From: Ruegeria meonggei
GTDB taxonomy: Bacteria > Pseudomonadota > Alphaproteobacteria > Rhodobacterales > Rhodobacteraceae
NCBI RefSeq assembly: GCF_900172215.1
Contig: NZ_FWFP01000003.1
Coordinates: 62,001-126,000 of the forward strand
DNA length: 64,000 nt
Direction of reading: 5' to 3'
Positions 52,136 to 60,087 of this stretch are shown here, one piece after another; positions within the stretch are counted from its first letter, which is position 1; every line of letters starts with the position of its first letter. The translations under genes and the position numbers were made by a program. Below the pieces are notes generated by a model. The model worked only from the letters and a program-made list of their open reading frames with translations, had not been told where the DNA came from and did not search any database.

Positions 52136-53233
52136 CTAAGCAGCTGAAATATCACCGCTTTCGATCTGCTCACGTTCGATAGATTCGAACAAAGCCTTAA
52201 AGTTCCCCTCACCAAACCCATCGTCACCCTTGCGTTGGATGAACTCAAAAAAGATCGGTCCGATTACGGTTTTTGAGAAGATCTGCAGCAGAATTCTGGT
52301 CTCCCCCCCATCCAGAACACCTTCTCCGTCGATCAGGATGCCGTGCTTCATCATCCGGTCCAGCGGCTCCTCGTGGTCGACAACGCGCTCTTTGGACATG
52401 CCATAATAGGCCTCGTTCGGCCCCGGCATGAACTTCAGGCCTTTTTCAGCAATCGCATCGGTCGAGGCATAGATATCTTCACTGCCCACCGCGATATGCT
52501 GAATTCCCTCGCCTTTGTACTTGTTAAGGTATGACACGATCTGCCCGGTCTCGCCGCGATCTTCGTTGATCGGAATACGTATACGTCCGCAGGGCGAGGT
52601 CAGAGCCCGGCTGAACAGACCGGTAAACTTTCCCTGAATGTCGAAAAACCGGATTTCACGGAAGTTGAACAATTTCTCGTAGAACTTGAACCACTTGTCC
52701 ATATTTCCTTTGTAGACGTTATGCGTCAGGTGATCGAGGTAATAGAACCCGTCGCCGTGTGGTTTGGATTGCTGGGTCCAGGTGAATTCGTGGTTATAGG
52801 GCGAGGTGTCGTGATACTGGTCAATAAAATAGATCAGCGACCCCCCGATGCCTTTGATTGCCGGAACGTCCAATGTCTTGTCCGCCGCATCATACGGCTC
52901 GGCCCCTTGGGCGACCGCGTGGTCATAGGCCTTTTGCGCATCCACCACACGCCAGCCCATCGCGGGCGCGCATGGGCCGTGCTCGGCTGCAAAGCGCGCA
53001 GCAAAGCTGTCGGGATCGGCGTTGAGGATGTATGTCACATCACCCTGCTGCCATAGCTCAATCGCTGGTTTATCCGTGTGGTGACCGACGAGATCGTACC
53101 CCATTTTGGCAAACAGATCGCGCAGCTCCTGTGGTTCCGGATGGGCGAATTCGACAAACTCAAACCCGTCGGTGCCGGCGGGGTTTTCGGGACTGATGAC
53201 AGATTTCGGGGCGGTATGCGGGAAAGGACCCAT
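52136..53233 (-). CDS. hppD: 4-Hydroxyphenylpyruvate dioxygenase
   Basis: A 365-residue non-haem Fe(II) enzyme turning 4-hydroxyphenylpyruvate to homogentisate in tyrosine breakdown. Two vicinal-oxygen-chelate halves are visible, with Fe ligands in LDHLTHNV, IQHIAVGSED and the C-terminal PIFFEFIQRKGDDGFGEGNF. The ATG at 53233 (MGPFPHTAPKSV) follows GAGGAGAC; the frame is open 61 codons further but without homology or site. Divergent from an Lrp-family gene. The later homogentisate genes are not here. Confidence 0.95.
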   Translation of the reverse strand: MGPFPHTAPKSVISPENPAGTDGFEFVEFAHPEPQELRDLFAKMGYDLVGHHTDKPAIELWQQGDVTYILNADPDSFAARFAAEHGPCAPAMGWRVVDAQKAYDHAVAQGAEPYDAADKTLDVPAIKGIGGSLIYFIDQYHDTSPYNHEFTWTQQSKPHGDGFYYLDHLTHNVYKGNMDKWFKFYEKLFNFREIRFFDIQGKFTGLFSRALTSPCGRIRIPINEDRGETGQIVSYLNKYKGEGIQHIAVGSEDIYASTDAIAEKGLKFMPGPNEAYYGMSKERVVDHEEPLDRMMKHGILIDGEGVLDGGETRILLQIFSKTVIGPIFFEFIQRKGDDGFGEGNFKALFESIEREQIESGDISAA

Positions 53234-53379
53234 GGCGCGTCTCCTCAAAAACAGGAATTTCTTTGCTGATTCCAAAATACGCCTTAACCGCCGCTGTTTC
53301 TGCGCATTGTTTTCGTGTAAGCTGCGTTCAAACGCGCAAAACCCGCATCGTTTAGACGAAATCTGGAGAACTTCCGCAT
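53234..53379. promoter_or_regulatory. Divergent control region of hppD and its Lrp-type regulator
   Basis: 146 bases with T- and A-rich runs and one inverted repeat GCGTTCAAACGC (53324-53335). Layout suggests that the Lrp-family protein binds here to control hppD and itself. Confidence 0.4.
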
Positions 53380-53835
53380 ATGCTGGATTCCACCGACACG
53401 CGCCTGCTGTCCGCATTGCAAAAGGATGCCCATCTGACCGCGCACCAATTAGGCGAATTGCTCAACCTGTCGCCCAGTCAGGCTGGTCGGCGCCGACAGA
53501 GGCTAGAGGCCGAGGGGTACATCACCGGCTATGCCGCTCGGCTGGACCCGCTAAAGCTGGGGCTGCACGTGCAAGGGTTCATTCAGGTGCATCTGGGCAC
53601 CCATGGGCCAGAGCAATCCGAGAGCTTTGCCCGTCTGGTCGATACCCGCGCTGAGATCACCAGCGCATGGACGATGACCGGCGAAGCAGATTACCTGCTA
53701 CATGTCTATTGCGACGATCTATCCGGGCTCAATCGCTTGCTTCATCAGGTGATCCTGCCGCATCCTGCCGTGGCACGGATTCAAAGCCAGATCGTGATGG
53801 ATCAACTTAAACGCGACGCGCCATTGCCGACGTAA
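53380..53835 (+). CDS. Lrp/AsnC family regulator beside hppD
   Basis: A 151-residue protein: N-terminal HTH (LDSTDTRLLSALQKDAHLTAHQLGELLNLSPSQAGRRRQRL) and RAM domain (YAARLDPLKLGLHVQGFIQVHL, TGEADYLLHVYCDDLSGLN). Its divergent place suggests control of tyrosine degradation through hppD. The antiporter gene follows by 19 bases and may be co-transcribed. Confidence 0.9.
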   Translation: MLDSTDTRLLSALQKDAHLTAHQLGELLNLSPSQAGRRRQRLEAEGYITGYAARLDPLKLGLHVQGFIQVHLGTHGPEQSESFARLVDTRAEITSAWTMTGEADYLLHVYCDDLSGLNRLLHQVILPHPAVARIQSQIVMDQLKRDAPLPT

Positions 53836-53854
53836 CCCGACCGAAAGGACGAAA

Positions 53855-55735
53855 ATGGACGACTTCCTCTACCAGGCTTCGATCTATCTGGCAGCTGCCG
53901 TGATCGCCGTGCCCTTATCGGCACGTCTGGGGTTGGGATCTGTGTTGGGGTATTTGGCCGCTGGCATCGTCATCGGCCCGGTTTTTGGCCTTGTGGGCGC
54001 TGAAACTGAAAGCCTGCAGCACGTGGCCGAGTTCGGCGTGGTGATGATGCTGTTCCTGATCGGGCTAGAGCTTGAGCCACGCGCTTTATGGGATATGCGT
54101 GACCGGCTATTGGGACTCGGCGGATTGCAGGTTGGTTTGTCGACCGCCGCGATTGCCGGTGTAGCCATGTATGCGAACCATCCCTGGTCAGTGGCGCTGG
54201 CTGTTGGTTTAACGTTGTCACTGTCCTCCACTGCGATTGTTCTGCAAACACTGTCGGAAAAGGGCCTGATGCGTACCAATGGCGGTCGCGCGACCTTTTC
54301 GGTGCTGTTGACACAGGATATCGCGGTCATTCCCATTCTGGCTTTTCTGCCGCTGCTGGCCTTGCCCGCCATTCCCCATATCGAAAACGACGGATCGATC
54401 GACCGCGCTGCAAAGGACCTGCACGGCGCCGGACACCACAGCCTGTCTTTGGTCGAAGGCCTGCCCGGCTGGGCGGTCACGCTGGTTACCCTTGGCGCCA
54501 TTGCCTTTGTCATTCTGGCGGGCGTCTACCTGACCCGCCCCCTATTCCGGTTTATCCACGCAACCCGCCTGCGCGAGATGTACACCGCTCTGGCCTTGAT
54601 GATCGTTGTCGGGATTTCCTTCCTGATGACCCTTGTGGGCCTGTCCCCCGCTTTGGGCGCGTTTCTGGCTGGCGTTGTTCTGGCCAGTTCGGAATTCCGG
54701 CATGAGATGGAAAGCGACCTTGAACCCTTCAAGGGCCTGTTTCTGGGCCTGTTCTTTATCACCGTCGGGGCCGGAATCGACGTCGCCTATTTCTTCAACG
54801 ACCCGTTAGAGCTGATCGGGTTGGCGCTTTTGGTGATCCTGACCAAGGGGATTATTCTATACGTAGTCGGGCGCGCTTTTAACCTGCGTGGGCGTGACCA
54901 ATGGCTGTTTGCGCTTGGGTTGGCGCAGGCCGGCGAGTTCGGATTTGTTCTGCTGGCCTTTTCAACACAACAGAATGTCATTCCCCCCGACCTGTCGCAA
55001 AAACTGCTGATGATCATCGCACTGACCATGCTGATCACACCGCTTTTGTTCATCATCTACGATGTGTTGTCCCGCCGTATCGGCGATGGCACACCTACCC
55101 CTGAACCCGACGAGATTGATGAGAAAGGGCCGGTGATCATCGCGGGTATTGGGCGCTTTGGTCAGATCGTGAACCGCCTTGTTCGCGCCAGCGGGTTAAA
55201 AACCGTAGTTCTGGATCACGACATCGAGACAGTTCAGCTGATGCGCCGCTTTGGCGTCAAAGGGTTTCTGGGCGATCCCACCCGCCCGGAATTGCTGAGG
55301 GCGGCAGGGCTTGAAAAAGCTACCGTGCTGGTTGCTGCGATGGATGATCCGAAACAAGTTACCCGTTTGGTAAGCTACGCCCGGCGTCAGCGCCCGGACC
55401 TGCATATCGTTGCGCGTGCGCGCGACCGGACACATGTCTACGAGCTGTACCAGGCCGGGGCTAACGATATCGTGCGCGAGATGTTTGACAGCTCGCTCCG
55501 GGCTGGTCGCTATGTTCTGGAAAATACGGGTCTAAGCGAATACGAGGCCGCGCAGGCCGAACAGACCTTTTACCATCACGACCGGACCTCGGTTCGCGAA
55601 CTGGCTGAATTGTGGATTCCCGGAATGCCCACAGGGGAAAACAAGAAATACATCGAACGGGCGCAACAGCTTGAAAAGGATCTGGAAACAGAGCTTTTAG
55701 AGCTGGCTGAAAAACACGCCAAAAAGTCTGCCTGA
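53855..55735 (+). CDS. CPA2-family cation:proton antiporter with RCK domain (KefB/YbaL type)
   Basis: A 626-residue membrane protein: about twelve helices to residue 400 (LGLGSVLGYLAAGIVIGPVFGL, FLIGLELEPRALWDMR, ALAVGLTLSLSSTAIVLQTL), then a TrkA-N/RCK nucleotide-binding domain from about 425 (PVIIAGIGRFGQIVNRLVRASG, FLGDPTRPELLRAAGLEKA) and an acidic coiled tail. Resembles the Kef/YbaL potassium or proton exchange systems controlled by NAD(H) or thiol signals. A Kef-like ancillary flavoprotein is not adjacent. Confidence 0.9.
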   Translation: MDDFLYQASIYLAAAVIAVPLSARLGLGSVLGYLAAGIVIGPVFGLVGAETESLQHVAEFGVVMMLFLIGLELEPRALWDMRDRLLGLGGLQVGLSTAAIAGVAMYANHPWSVALAVGLTLSLSSTAIVLQTLSEKGLMRTNGGRATFSVLLTQDIAVIPILAFLPLLALPAIPHIENDGSIDRAAKDLHGAGHHSLSLVEGLPGWAVTLVTLGAIAFVILAGVYLTRPLFRFIHATRLREMYTALALMIVVGISFLMTLVGLSPALGAFLAGVVLASSEFRHEMESDLEPFKGLFLGLFFITVGAGIDVAYFFNDPLELIGLALLVILTKGIILYVVGRAFNLRGRDQWLFALGLAQAGEFGFVLLAFSTQQNVIPPDLSQKLLMIIALTMLITPLLFIIYDVLSRRIGDGTPTPEPDEIDEKGPVIIAGIGRFGQIVNRLVRASGLKTVVLDHDIETVQLMRRFGVKGFLGDPTRPELLRAAGLEKATVLVAAMDDPKQVTRLVSYARRQRPDLHIVARARDRTHVYELYQAGANDIVREMFDSSLRAGRYVLENTGLSEYEAAQAEQTFYHHDRTSVRELAELWIPGMPTGENKKYIERAQQLEKDLETELLELAEKHAKKSA

Positions 55736-55756
55736 TCTGGTCAAACCCGGATCAGG
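55731..55756. terminator. Bidirectional hairpin between antiporter gene and cobT
   Basis: A 10-base-pair stem, cctgatctgg (55731-55740) and ccggatcagg (55747-55756) with one T-G pair, loop tcaaac. It overlaps the antiporter stop codon and lies 10 bases from the cobT stop, so it serves both converging genes. Confidence 0.6.
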
Positions 55757-55765
55757 AGGCATTGT

Positions 55766-56779
55766 TTACCCGTCCGAGACACCTGCCTCGGCAAAGGTCG
55801 CCATCCCCGAATGGCACGCCACGGCGCTTTTGAGGATGTTGATCGCCAACGCCCCGCCCGAGCCTTCGCCCAACCGCAGGCCCAGATCAAGCAAGGGTTT
55901 CTTGCCAAGCTGCGCCAGAACAGCGCCGTGCGCACCCTCGGCACTTTGATGGCCTGCCACCGCGTGATCCAGAGCATCCGAGCGCACATTCGCCAGACAG
56001 GCCGCAGCCGCCGAGCAGATGAAGCCGTCCAGAACAACCGGAATGCGTAGGATACGCGCTGCTGCTATCGCACCGGCCATAGCCGCAATCTCTCGTCCGC
56101 CCAGGCAGCGTAGAATATCCAGCCCGTCACCAGAATCTGCGTGCAAAGTAACGCCCTCGGCCACCACACGGGTTTTGTTGGCCAGCCCGGCATCGTCTAC
56201 ACCGGTTCCACGCCCGGTCCAGTCAGCGGCATCACCACCATACAGGGCACAGGCAATGGCAGCTGCCGGGGTGGTGTTGCCGATGCCCATCTCTCCGACT
56301 ACCAAAAGATCGGCATTGGGGTCCACGGCCGTCCATCCGACGCGCAGGGCCTGCACAAGTTCGGTCTCGGTCATTGCGGGACCTGTGGTGAAATCTGCAG
56401 TCGGGCGGTCCAGTTCCAGCGCGTGCACGTCCATTGTCGCGCCCGCCGCTTTGGCCAGTTGATTGATCGCCGCGCCGCCATGTTCAAAGTTCATGACCAT
56501 CTGCACGGTCACTTCTGGCGGAAAGGCTGAAACACCCTGCGCTGTCACGCCGTGATTTCCAGCGAACACAATGACCTGCGGTGCAGATATTAGCGGTCGG
56601 GCATCCCCACGCCAGCCTGCATACCAGATCGCTAGGTCCTCAAGCCGACCAAGCGCCCCGGGCGGTTTGGTCAGCTGCCCGTTGCGGTCAGCCGCTCCTT
56701 GCAGCGCGGCCTCATCCGGCCCCGAATCCCCATTAAGAGCCTCACGAAAGGTTTTCATGTCACTAAGTTCGGGCAGCAT
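55766..56779 (-). CDS. cobT: Nicotinate-nucleotide:dimethylbenzimidazole phosphoribosyltransferase
   Basis: A 337-residue enzyme of the lower-ligand branch of cobalamin synthesis. Typical stretches are [58 protein letters not shown] and, with the catalytic Glu, [12 protein letters not shown]. The ATG at 56779 is preferred because GAGG stands six bases upstream; MKTFREAL at 56758 is the alternative. Divergent from cobS, the next step in the pathway. Confidence 0.95.
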   Translation of the reverse strand: MLPELSDMKTFREALNGDSGPDEAALQGAADRNGQLTKPPGALGRLEDLAIWYAGWRGDARPLISAPQVIVFAGNHGVTAQGVSAFPPEVTVQMVMNFEHGGAAINQLAKAAGATMDVHALELDRPTADFTTGPAMTETELVQALRVGWTAVDPNADLLVVGEMGIGNTTPAAAIACALYGGDAADWTGRGTGVDDAGLANKTRVVAEGVTLHADSGDGLDILRCLGGREIAAMAGAIAAARILRIPVVLDGFICSAAAACLANVRSDALDHAVAGHQSAEGAHGAVLAQLGKKPLLDLGLRLGEGSGGALAINILKSAVACHSGMATFAEAGVSDG

Positions 56780-56858
56780 TCAAAGCCTCGTTGCATCAGA
56801 GTGGTCCTGTGTGTTTAACCGAACCGTCCAGACCAACAAGACCCCGAAAGGCGCGGGA

Positions 56859-57623
56859 GTGCATAAAAACGACACCAAACCCTTTTCCGTGTGGGATATT
56901 CCGCTGGCGCTGGTCCTGCTGACCCGCTTGCCCGTGCCGCGCCTGCCCGAGAATGTGTTTGCCCGGCAGGCCGACGCCGCTTGGGCCTTTCCGGTAGTCG
57001 GAATGGTTGTCGGGCTGTTGGCCTGTGGTGTGGGCTGGGCTGCAATGGCGCTTACCCTGCCCCCGACGGCTGGTGCGGTTCTGCTGATTGCAACTTTGGT
57101 GATCAGCACCGGTGCCATGCACGAGGACGGGCTGGCCGATACGGTTGATGGGTTTTGGGGTGGTTTCACGCCCGAACGTCGGCTGGAAATCATGAAGGAC
57201 AGCCATATCGGGACCTATGGCGTTCTGGCGCTGATCTTTTCACAAGTGCTGCGGGTAATCCTGATGGGGGCCTTGCTGACGGCCGGTCTCTATGGGGCGA
57301 TCCTTGCCGCCTGCATCATCTCGCGCGCCTTTATGCCGGTGCTGATGGCGGCCTTGCCCAATGCCCGCAATACTGGGCTGAGCCACACGGTCGGCGGACC
57401 AAGTGTCAGAACCGTCCTTGTTGGGATGGTTTTGGCGGTTGTTTGCGCCTTAGTTCTGATGGGATCCGGAGCTTTGATCGCTATACTGATCGCCTCGGTG
57501 ACTATTGCTGGTTTGGCCGGTTTGGCAAAAACCAAGATCAGCGGCCAGACCGGCGACGTTCTGGGTGCAACACAACAACTGGCAGAGCTTTCGTTCCTCG
57601 CCGTTGCTGTCGCAGCGCTTTAG
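56859..57623 (+). CDS. cobS: Adenosylcobinamide-GDP ribazoletransferase (cobalamin synthase)
   Basis: A 254-residue membrane enzyme joining adenosylcobinamide-GDP with alpha-ribazole. Seen are LLTRLPVPRLPENVFARQADAAWAFPVVG, TGAMHEDGLADTVDGFWGGFTPERRLEIMKDSHIGTYGV (metal-binding ED...D and RxxxIMKDS) and several helices. No ATG gives a sensible length, so I choose the GTG at 56859 with AAAGG seven bases before it; a Met upstream at 56758 would lie inside cobT. The gene ends in a 4-base overlap with the convergent channel gene. Confidence 0.93.
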   Translation: MHKNDTKPFSVWDIPLALVLLTRLPVPRLPENVFARQADAAWAFPVVGMVVGLLACGVGWAAMALTLPPTAGAVLLIATLVISTGAMHEDGLADTVDGFWGGFTPERRLEIMKDSHIGTYGVLALIFSQVLRVILMGALLTAGLYGAILAACIISRAFMPVLMAALPNARNTGLSHTVGGPSVRTVLVGMVLAVVCALVLMGSGALIAILIASVTIAGLAGLAKTKISGQTGDVLGATQQLAELSFLAVAVAAL

Positions 57624-58390
57624 ACCGTTCCGCCGGTTTCGATCTTCAGGACTTCGCCGCAGTGCTTGCAATGTACCGCATCGGGATCATGGCGGTACAA
57701 CCCGCAGCTGGGGCATTTATGGCGCACCTTCTGCGGCATAAAGATCGCTTGGGCCAATCGCACAAACAGCGCCACCCCTACCACCATAATAAACACCGAA
57801 AACAGCTTTCCCCCCGGTGTGTCCAAAGTAATGTCGCCAAACCCGGTTGTGGTCAGCGTGGCCATGGTAAAGTAAAGCGCATCGATATAGGCGGTTTGGC
57901 TGCTGTCCGGAATGAAGAAGACCAAAACTGCCGTAGAGGTCGCAAAGACAAACACCATCAGATTGATCGCGGCAATTACCGCATCTTCATGGGTGCGAAA
58001 GAACTGACTGTCGCGCCGCAGATCCCGCAGCAAATGATAGGAATGGATCAGGCGCAAGGCGCGCAGGATCCGGACAAAAGCCAGGTTTCCTGGCAAAAAC
58101 GGATCCAGCAGCAGCGAGACAATCACCACAATGTCCGCCAGCGTGTAAACCTTGCGCAGCAGTTTCCAACGATCCTTGGCGATCCACAGCCGGGCCAAAA
58201 AATCCACAAGGATCACCAATCCGATGCATAAGCTGGCAAATGTAATTCCCGGCCCATGTGTCACGTTGGCAGTGGCGATGAAGAACACGATAGAAACCGC
58301 GTCAAACACGATCAGGCCGTACCGGAACCAAACCGAGACAGGGTCGTGCGCGACGTACAGAAACTTAACGGTTTGCTTCAATCTGACCAT
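57620..58390 (-). CDS. Voltage-gated-like potassium channel with C-terminal zinc ribbon
   Basis: A 256-residue membrane protein. Helices S1-S4-like run from residue 20 to 130, with a basic S4-like segment FVRILRALRLIHSYHLLRDLRRD. The pore loop TLTTTGFGDITLDTPGG holds the TTTGFGD selectivity filter and is followed by the last helix LFSVFIMVVGVALFVRLAQAIF. The C-terminus has CPSCGLYRHDPDAVHCKHCGE, a CxxC...CxxC zinc ribbon. Probably a potassium channel of the inner membrane. Confidence 0.88.
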   Translation of the reverse strand: MVRLKQTVKFLYVAHDPVSVWFRYGLIVFDAVSIVFFIATANVTHGPGITFASLCIGLVILVDFLARLWIAKDRWKLLRKVYTLADIVVIVSLLLDPFLPGNLAFVRILRALRLIHSYHLLRDLRRDSQFFRTHEDAVIAAINLMVFVFATSTAVLVFFIPDSSQTAYIDALYFTMATLTTTGFGDITLDTPGGKLFSVFIMVVGVALFVRLAQAIFMPQKVRHKCPSCGLYRHDPDAVHCKHCGEVLKIETGGTV

Positions 58391-58454
58391 CTACCCGCCT
58401 CTAGCTACTGGGAAATTAGCTGCAAATGCGGATTTCACCAAGCGACCAGACATG

Positions 58455-58484
58455 AAAAAAGGCCGCCCCCGGGAAGGAGCGGCC
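58455..58484 (-). terminator. Rho-independent terminator of carD
   Basis: On the minus strand the stem GGCCGC/GCGGCC (58479-58484 and 58461-58466) is followed directly by six T (58455-58460). It lies 23 bases past the carD stop. Confidence 0.85.
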
Positions 58485-58506
58485 TCAAATCCACAATTCT
58501 CTGCAA

Positions 58507-59025
58507 TCAGGCGGCGGCGGGTGCACGTGAGACCAGAACCTCATCCACCTGCTTGGCGGCCGAAACCTCTCCTGCGCCAGAAACGGCCGCGACTTCGCGG
58601 GTCAGACGTTCCAGCGCCGCCTCATAGAGCTGGCGCTCAGAATAGCTCTGCTCGCGCTGATCGTCCGTACGGTGCAGGTCACGAACCACTTCCGCGATCG
58701 AGATCAGGTCGCCTGAGTTGATCTTTTGCTCATACTCCTGCGCCCGGCGCGACCACATGGCGCGTTTCACCTTAGCCTTACCCTTCAGCGTTTTCATCGC
58801 CTGACTGATGACATCCGGCGAGCTGAGCGACCGCAGACCGGATTCAGTCACCTTGTTGGTCGGTACCCGCAGGGTCATTTTGTCTTTTTCAAAAGAGATG
58901 ACGAACAGCTCGAGTGAGTATCCCGCGACTTCTTGCTCTTCGATCGAAATGATCTGACCCACGCCATGCGCGGGGTAAACAACATAGTCATTCGGGCGGA
59001 ACTCAAGCTTTTTCGACTTAGACAT
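58507..59025 (-). CDS. carD: CarD-family transcription regulator
   Basis: A 172-residue protein with the CarD_CdnL RNA-polymerase-interacting domain (FRPNDYVVYPAHGVGQIISIEEQEVAGYSLELFVISFEKDKMTLRVPTNKV, cut here by position 5-60) and a helical C-terminal domain containing RAQEYEQKINSGDLISIAEVVRDL. It binds the RNAP beta subunit and stabilises open complexes. Single gene with its own terminator. The short Ala-rich tail after residue 145 is variable in the family. Confidence 0.94.
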   Translation of the reverse strand: MSKSKKLEFRPNDYVVYPAHGVGQIISIEEQEVAGYSLELFVISFEKDKMTLRVPTNKVTESGLRSLSSPDVISQAMKTLKGKAKVKRAMWSRRAQEYEQKINSGDLISIAEVVRDLHRTDDQREQSYSERQLYEAALERLTREVAAVSGAGEVSAAKQVDEVLVSRAPAAA

Positions 59026-59182
59026 ACAGGTTCATCCTTGTTTACAGAGCGAGGCGTGGACAACAAAACACACAAGCCGGTGCCATCCCCGGCCCCGTCA
59101 GGTGTTTGGTTTTCCAAAAAATCAGAACTCCAAAGTAATCATACTTACGGAGTACATCCCCATCTCATTCATCATTCAGCTT

Positions 59183-59215
59183 TTGAGTATATCACAAAAT
59201 TGCGACACTTAAAAG
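59183..59215 (-). promoter_or_regulatory. Candidate promoter upstream of carD
   Basis: On the minus strand a good -10 hexamer TATACT (59186-59191) stands in AT-rich sequence, about 160 bases before the carD start. The -35 about 17 bases upstream (TTTTAA) is poor. The 282-base gap 59026-59308 otherwise shows no gene. Confidence 0.35.
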
Positions 59216-59308
59216 CGCAGGCCATTCCGAGATCCTGAAACATCAGGAATTTCAAGGCAATAAGGCATGTTTTTACATCTGAACCAGCAAGTTCAGAGCG
59301 CGAATCGC

Positions 59309-59647
59309 TTAGCCGCCTTCGCCGGGCGCTTCTGAGAAATACTTTTCCATCTTGCCCTCTTCGCCGTCGCGCTCTTCGGCGTCGGGCAACGGGTCTTTCT
59401 TAGTCACGATCACCGGCCATTGTTCCGAGAATTTACGGTTGAATTCGACCCACTGGTCCATTCCTGGTTCGGTGTCTGGGCGGATCGCATCGGCGGGGCA
59501 TTCCGGTTCGCACACACCGCAGTCGATGCACTCGTCAGGATGAATAACCAGCGTGTTCTCACCTTCGTAAAAACAGTCCACCGGACACACTTCGACACAG
59601 TCGGTGTATTTGCAGGCGATGCAGTTTTCGGTGACGACGTAGGTCAT
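59309..59647 (-). CDS. fdxA: Seven-iron ferredoxin
   Basis: A 112-residue FdxA. The N-terminal Cys pattern [17 protein letters not shown] binds a [3Fe-4S] and shares the [4Fe-4S] with [16 protein letters not shown]. Normal length and the acidic C-terminal extension ([14 protein letters not shown]) are of the FdxA type. Transcribed together with the S4 protein and helicase genes upstream on the minus strand. Confidence 0.95.
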   Translation of the reverse strand: MTYVVTENCIACKYTDCVEVCPVDCFYEGENTLVIHPDECIDCGVCEPECPADAIRPDTEPGMDQWVEFNRKFSEQWPVIVTKKDPLPDAEERDGEEGKMEKYFSEAPGEGG

Positions 59648-59712
59648 AATTGGTTTCCCGTTTGCGCTTTGTCGTTTAGCTAGTCCAGTATTGCGCTATC
59701 TTCAAGGTAGGA

Positions 59713-60081
59713 TCAGTCCCCTGACGTGCGAGAAAGATCAAGCGCGCGCCGATCCTTCTTGGTAGGGCGACCTTTTCCTTCGAAACCCGGATTTCGCGGC
59801 GGTGTGTCCTGTTTTTCAGACATATCGAAATACAGTGTTTGCGCCTCGGGCGCCGGACCGCGCCGTTCACCAAGCTTTTCAATGCGAACGACGCGAACAA
59901 CACGCCCCTGAGGGAAAGTCAGAACATCACCGGATCCAACCACTTGCGCCGGTTTCAAGACCCGGTGTCCGTTCAGCCTGACGTGACCACTGCTGACCTG
60001 TTTGGCGGCCAGGCTGCGGGTCTTGAAGAACCGCGCCTGCCACAACCATTTGTCGATCCGCAGCTTGGCCGCATCAGCCAT
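59713..60081 (-). CDS. S4-domain RNA-binding protein (Hsp15-like)
   Basis: A 122-residue protein with the S4 fold at residues 6-65: LRIDKWLWQARFFKTRSLAAKQVSSGHVRLNGHRV. Related to Hsp15, which rescues stalled 50S subunits carrying peptidyl-tRNA. A basic, Pro-rich C-terminal tail (RNPGFEGKGRPTKKDRRAL) follows. It lies 6 bases after the helicase gene and 65 before fdxA. Confidence 0.9.
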   Translation of the reverse strand: MADAAKLRIDKWLWQARFFKTRSLAAKQVSSGHVRLNGHRVLKPAQVVGSGDVLTFPQGRVVRVVRIEKLGERRGPAPEAQTLYFDMSEKQDTPPRNPGFEGKGRPTKKDRRALDLSRTSGD

Positions 60082-60087
60082 CTGCGA

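Noticed and set aside
56780..56858. Possible cobalamin riboswitch between cobT and cobS
   Set aside because: The gap is too short and no B12-box-like sequence is present.
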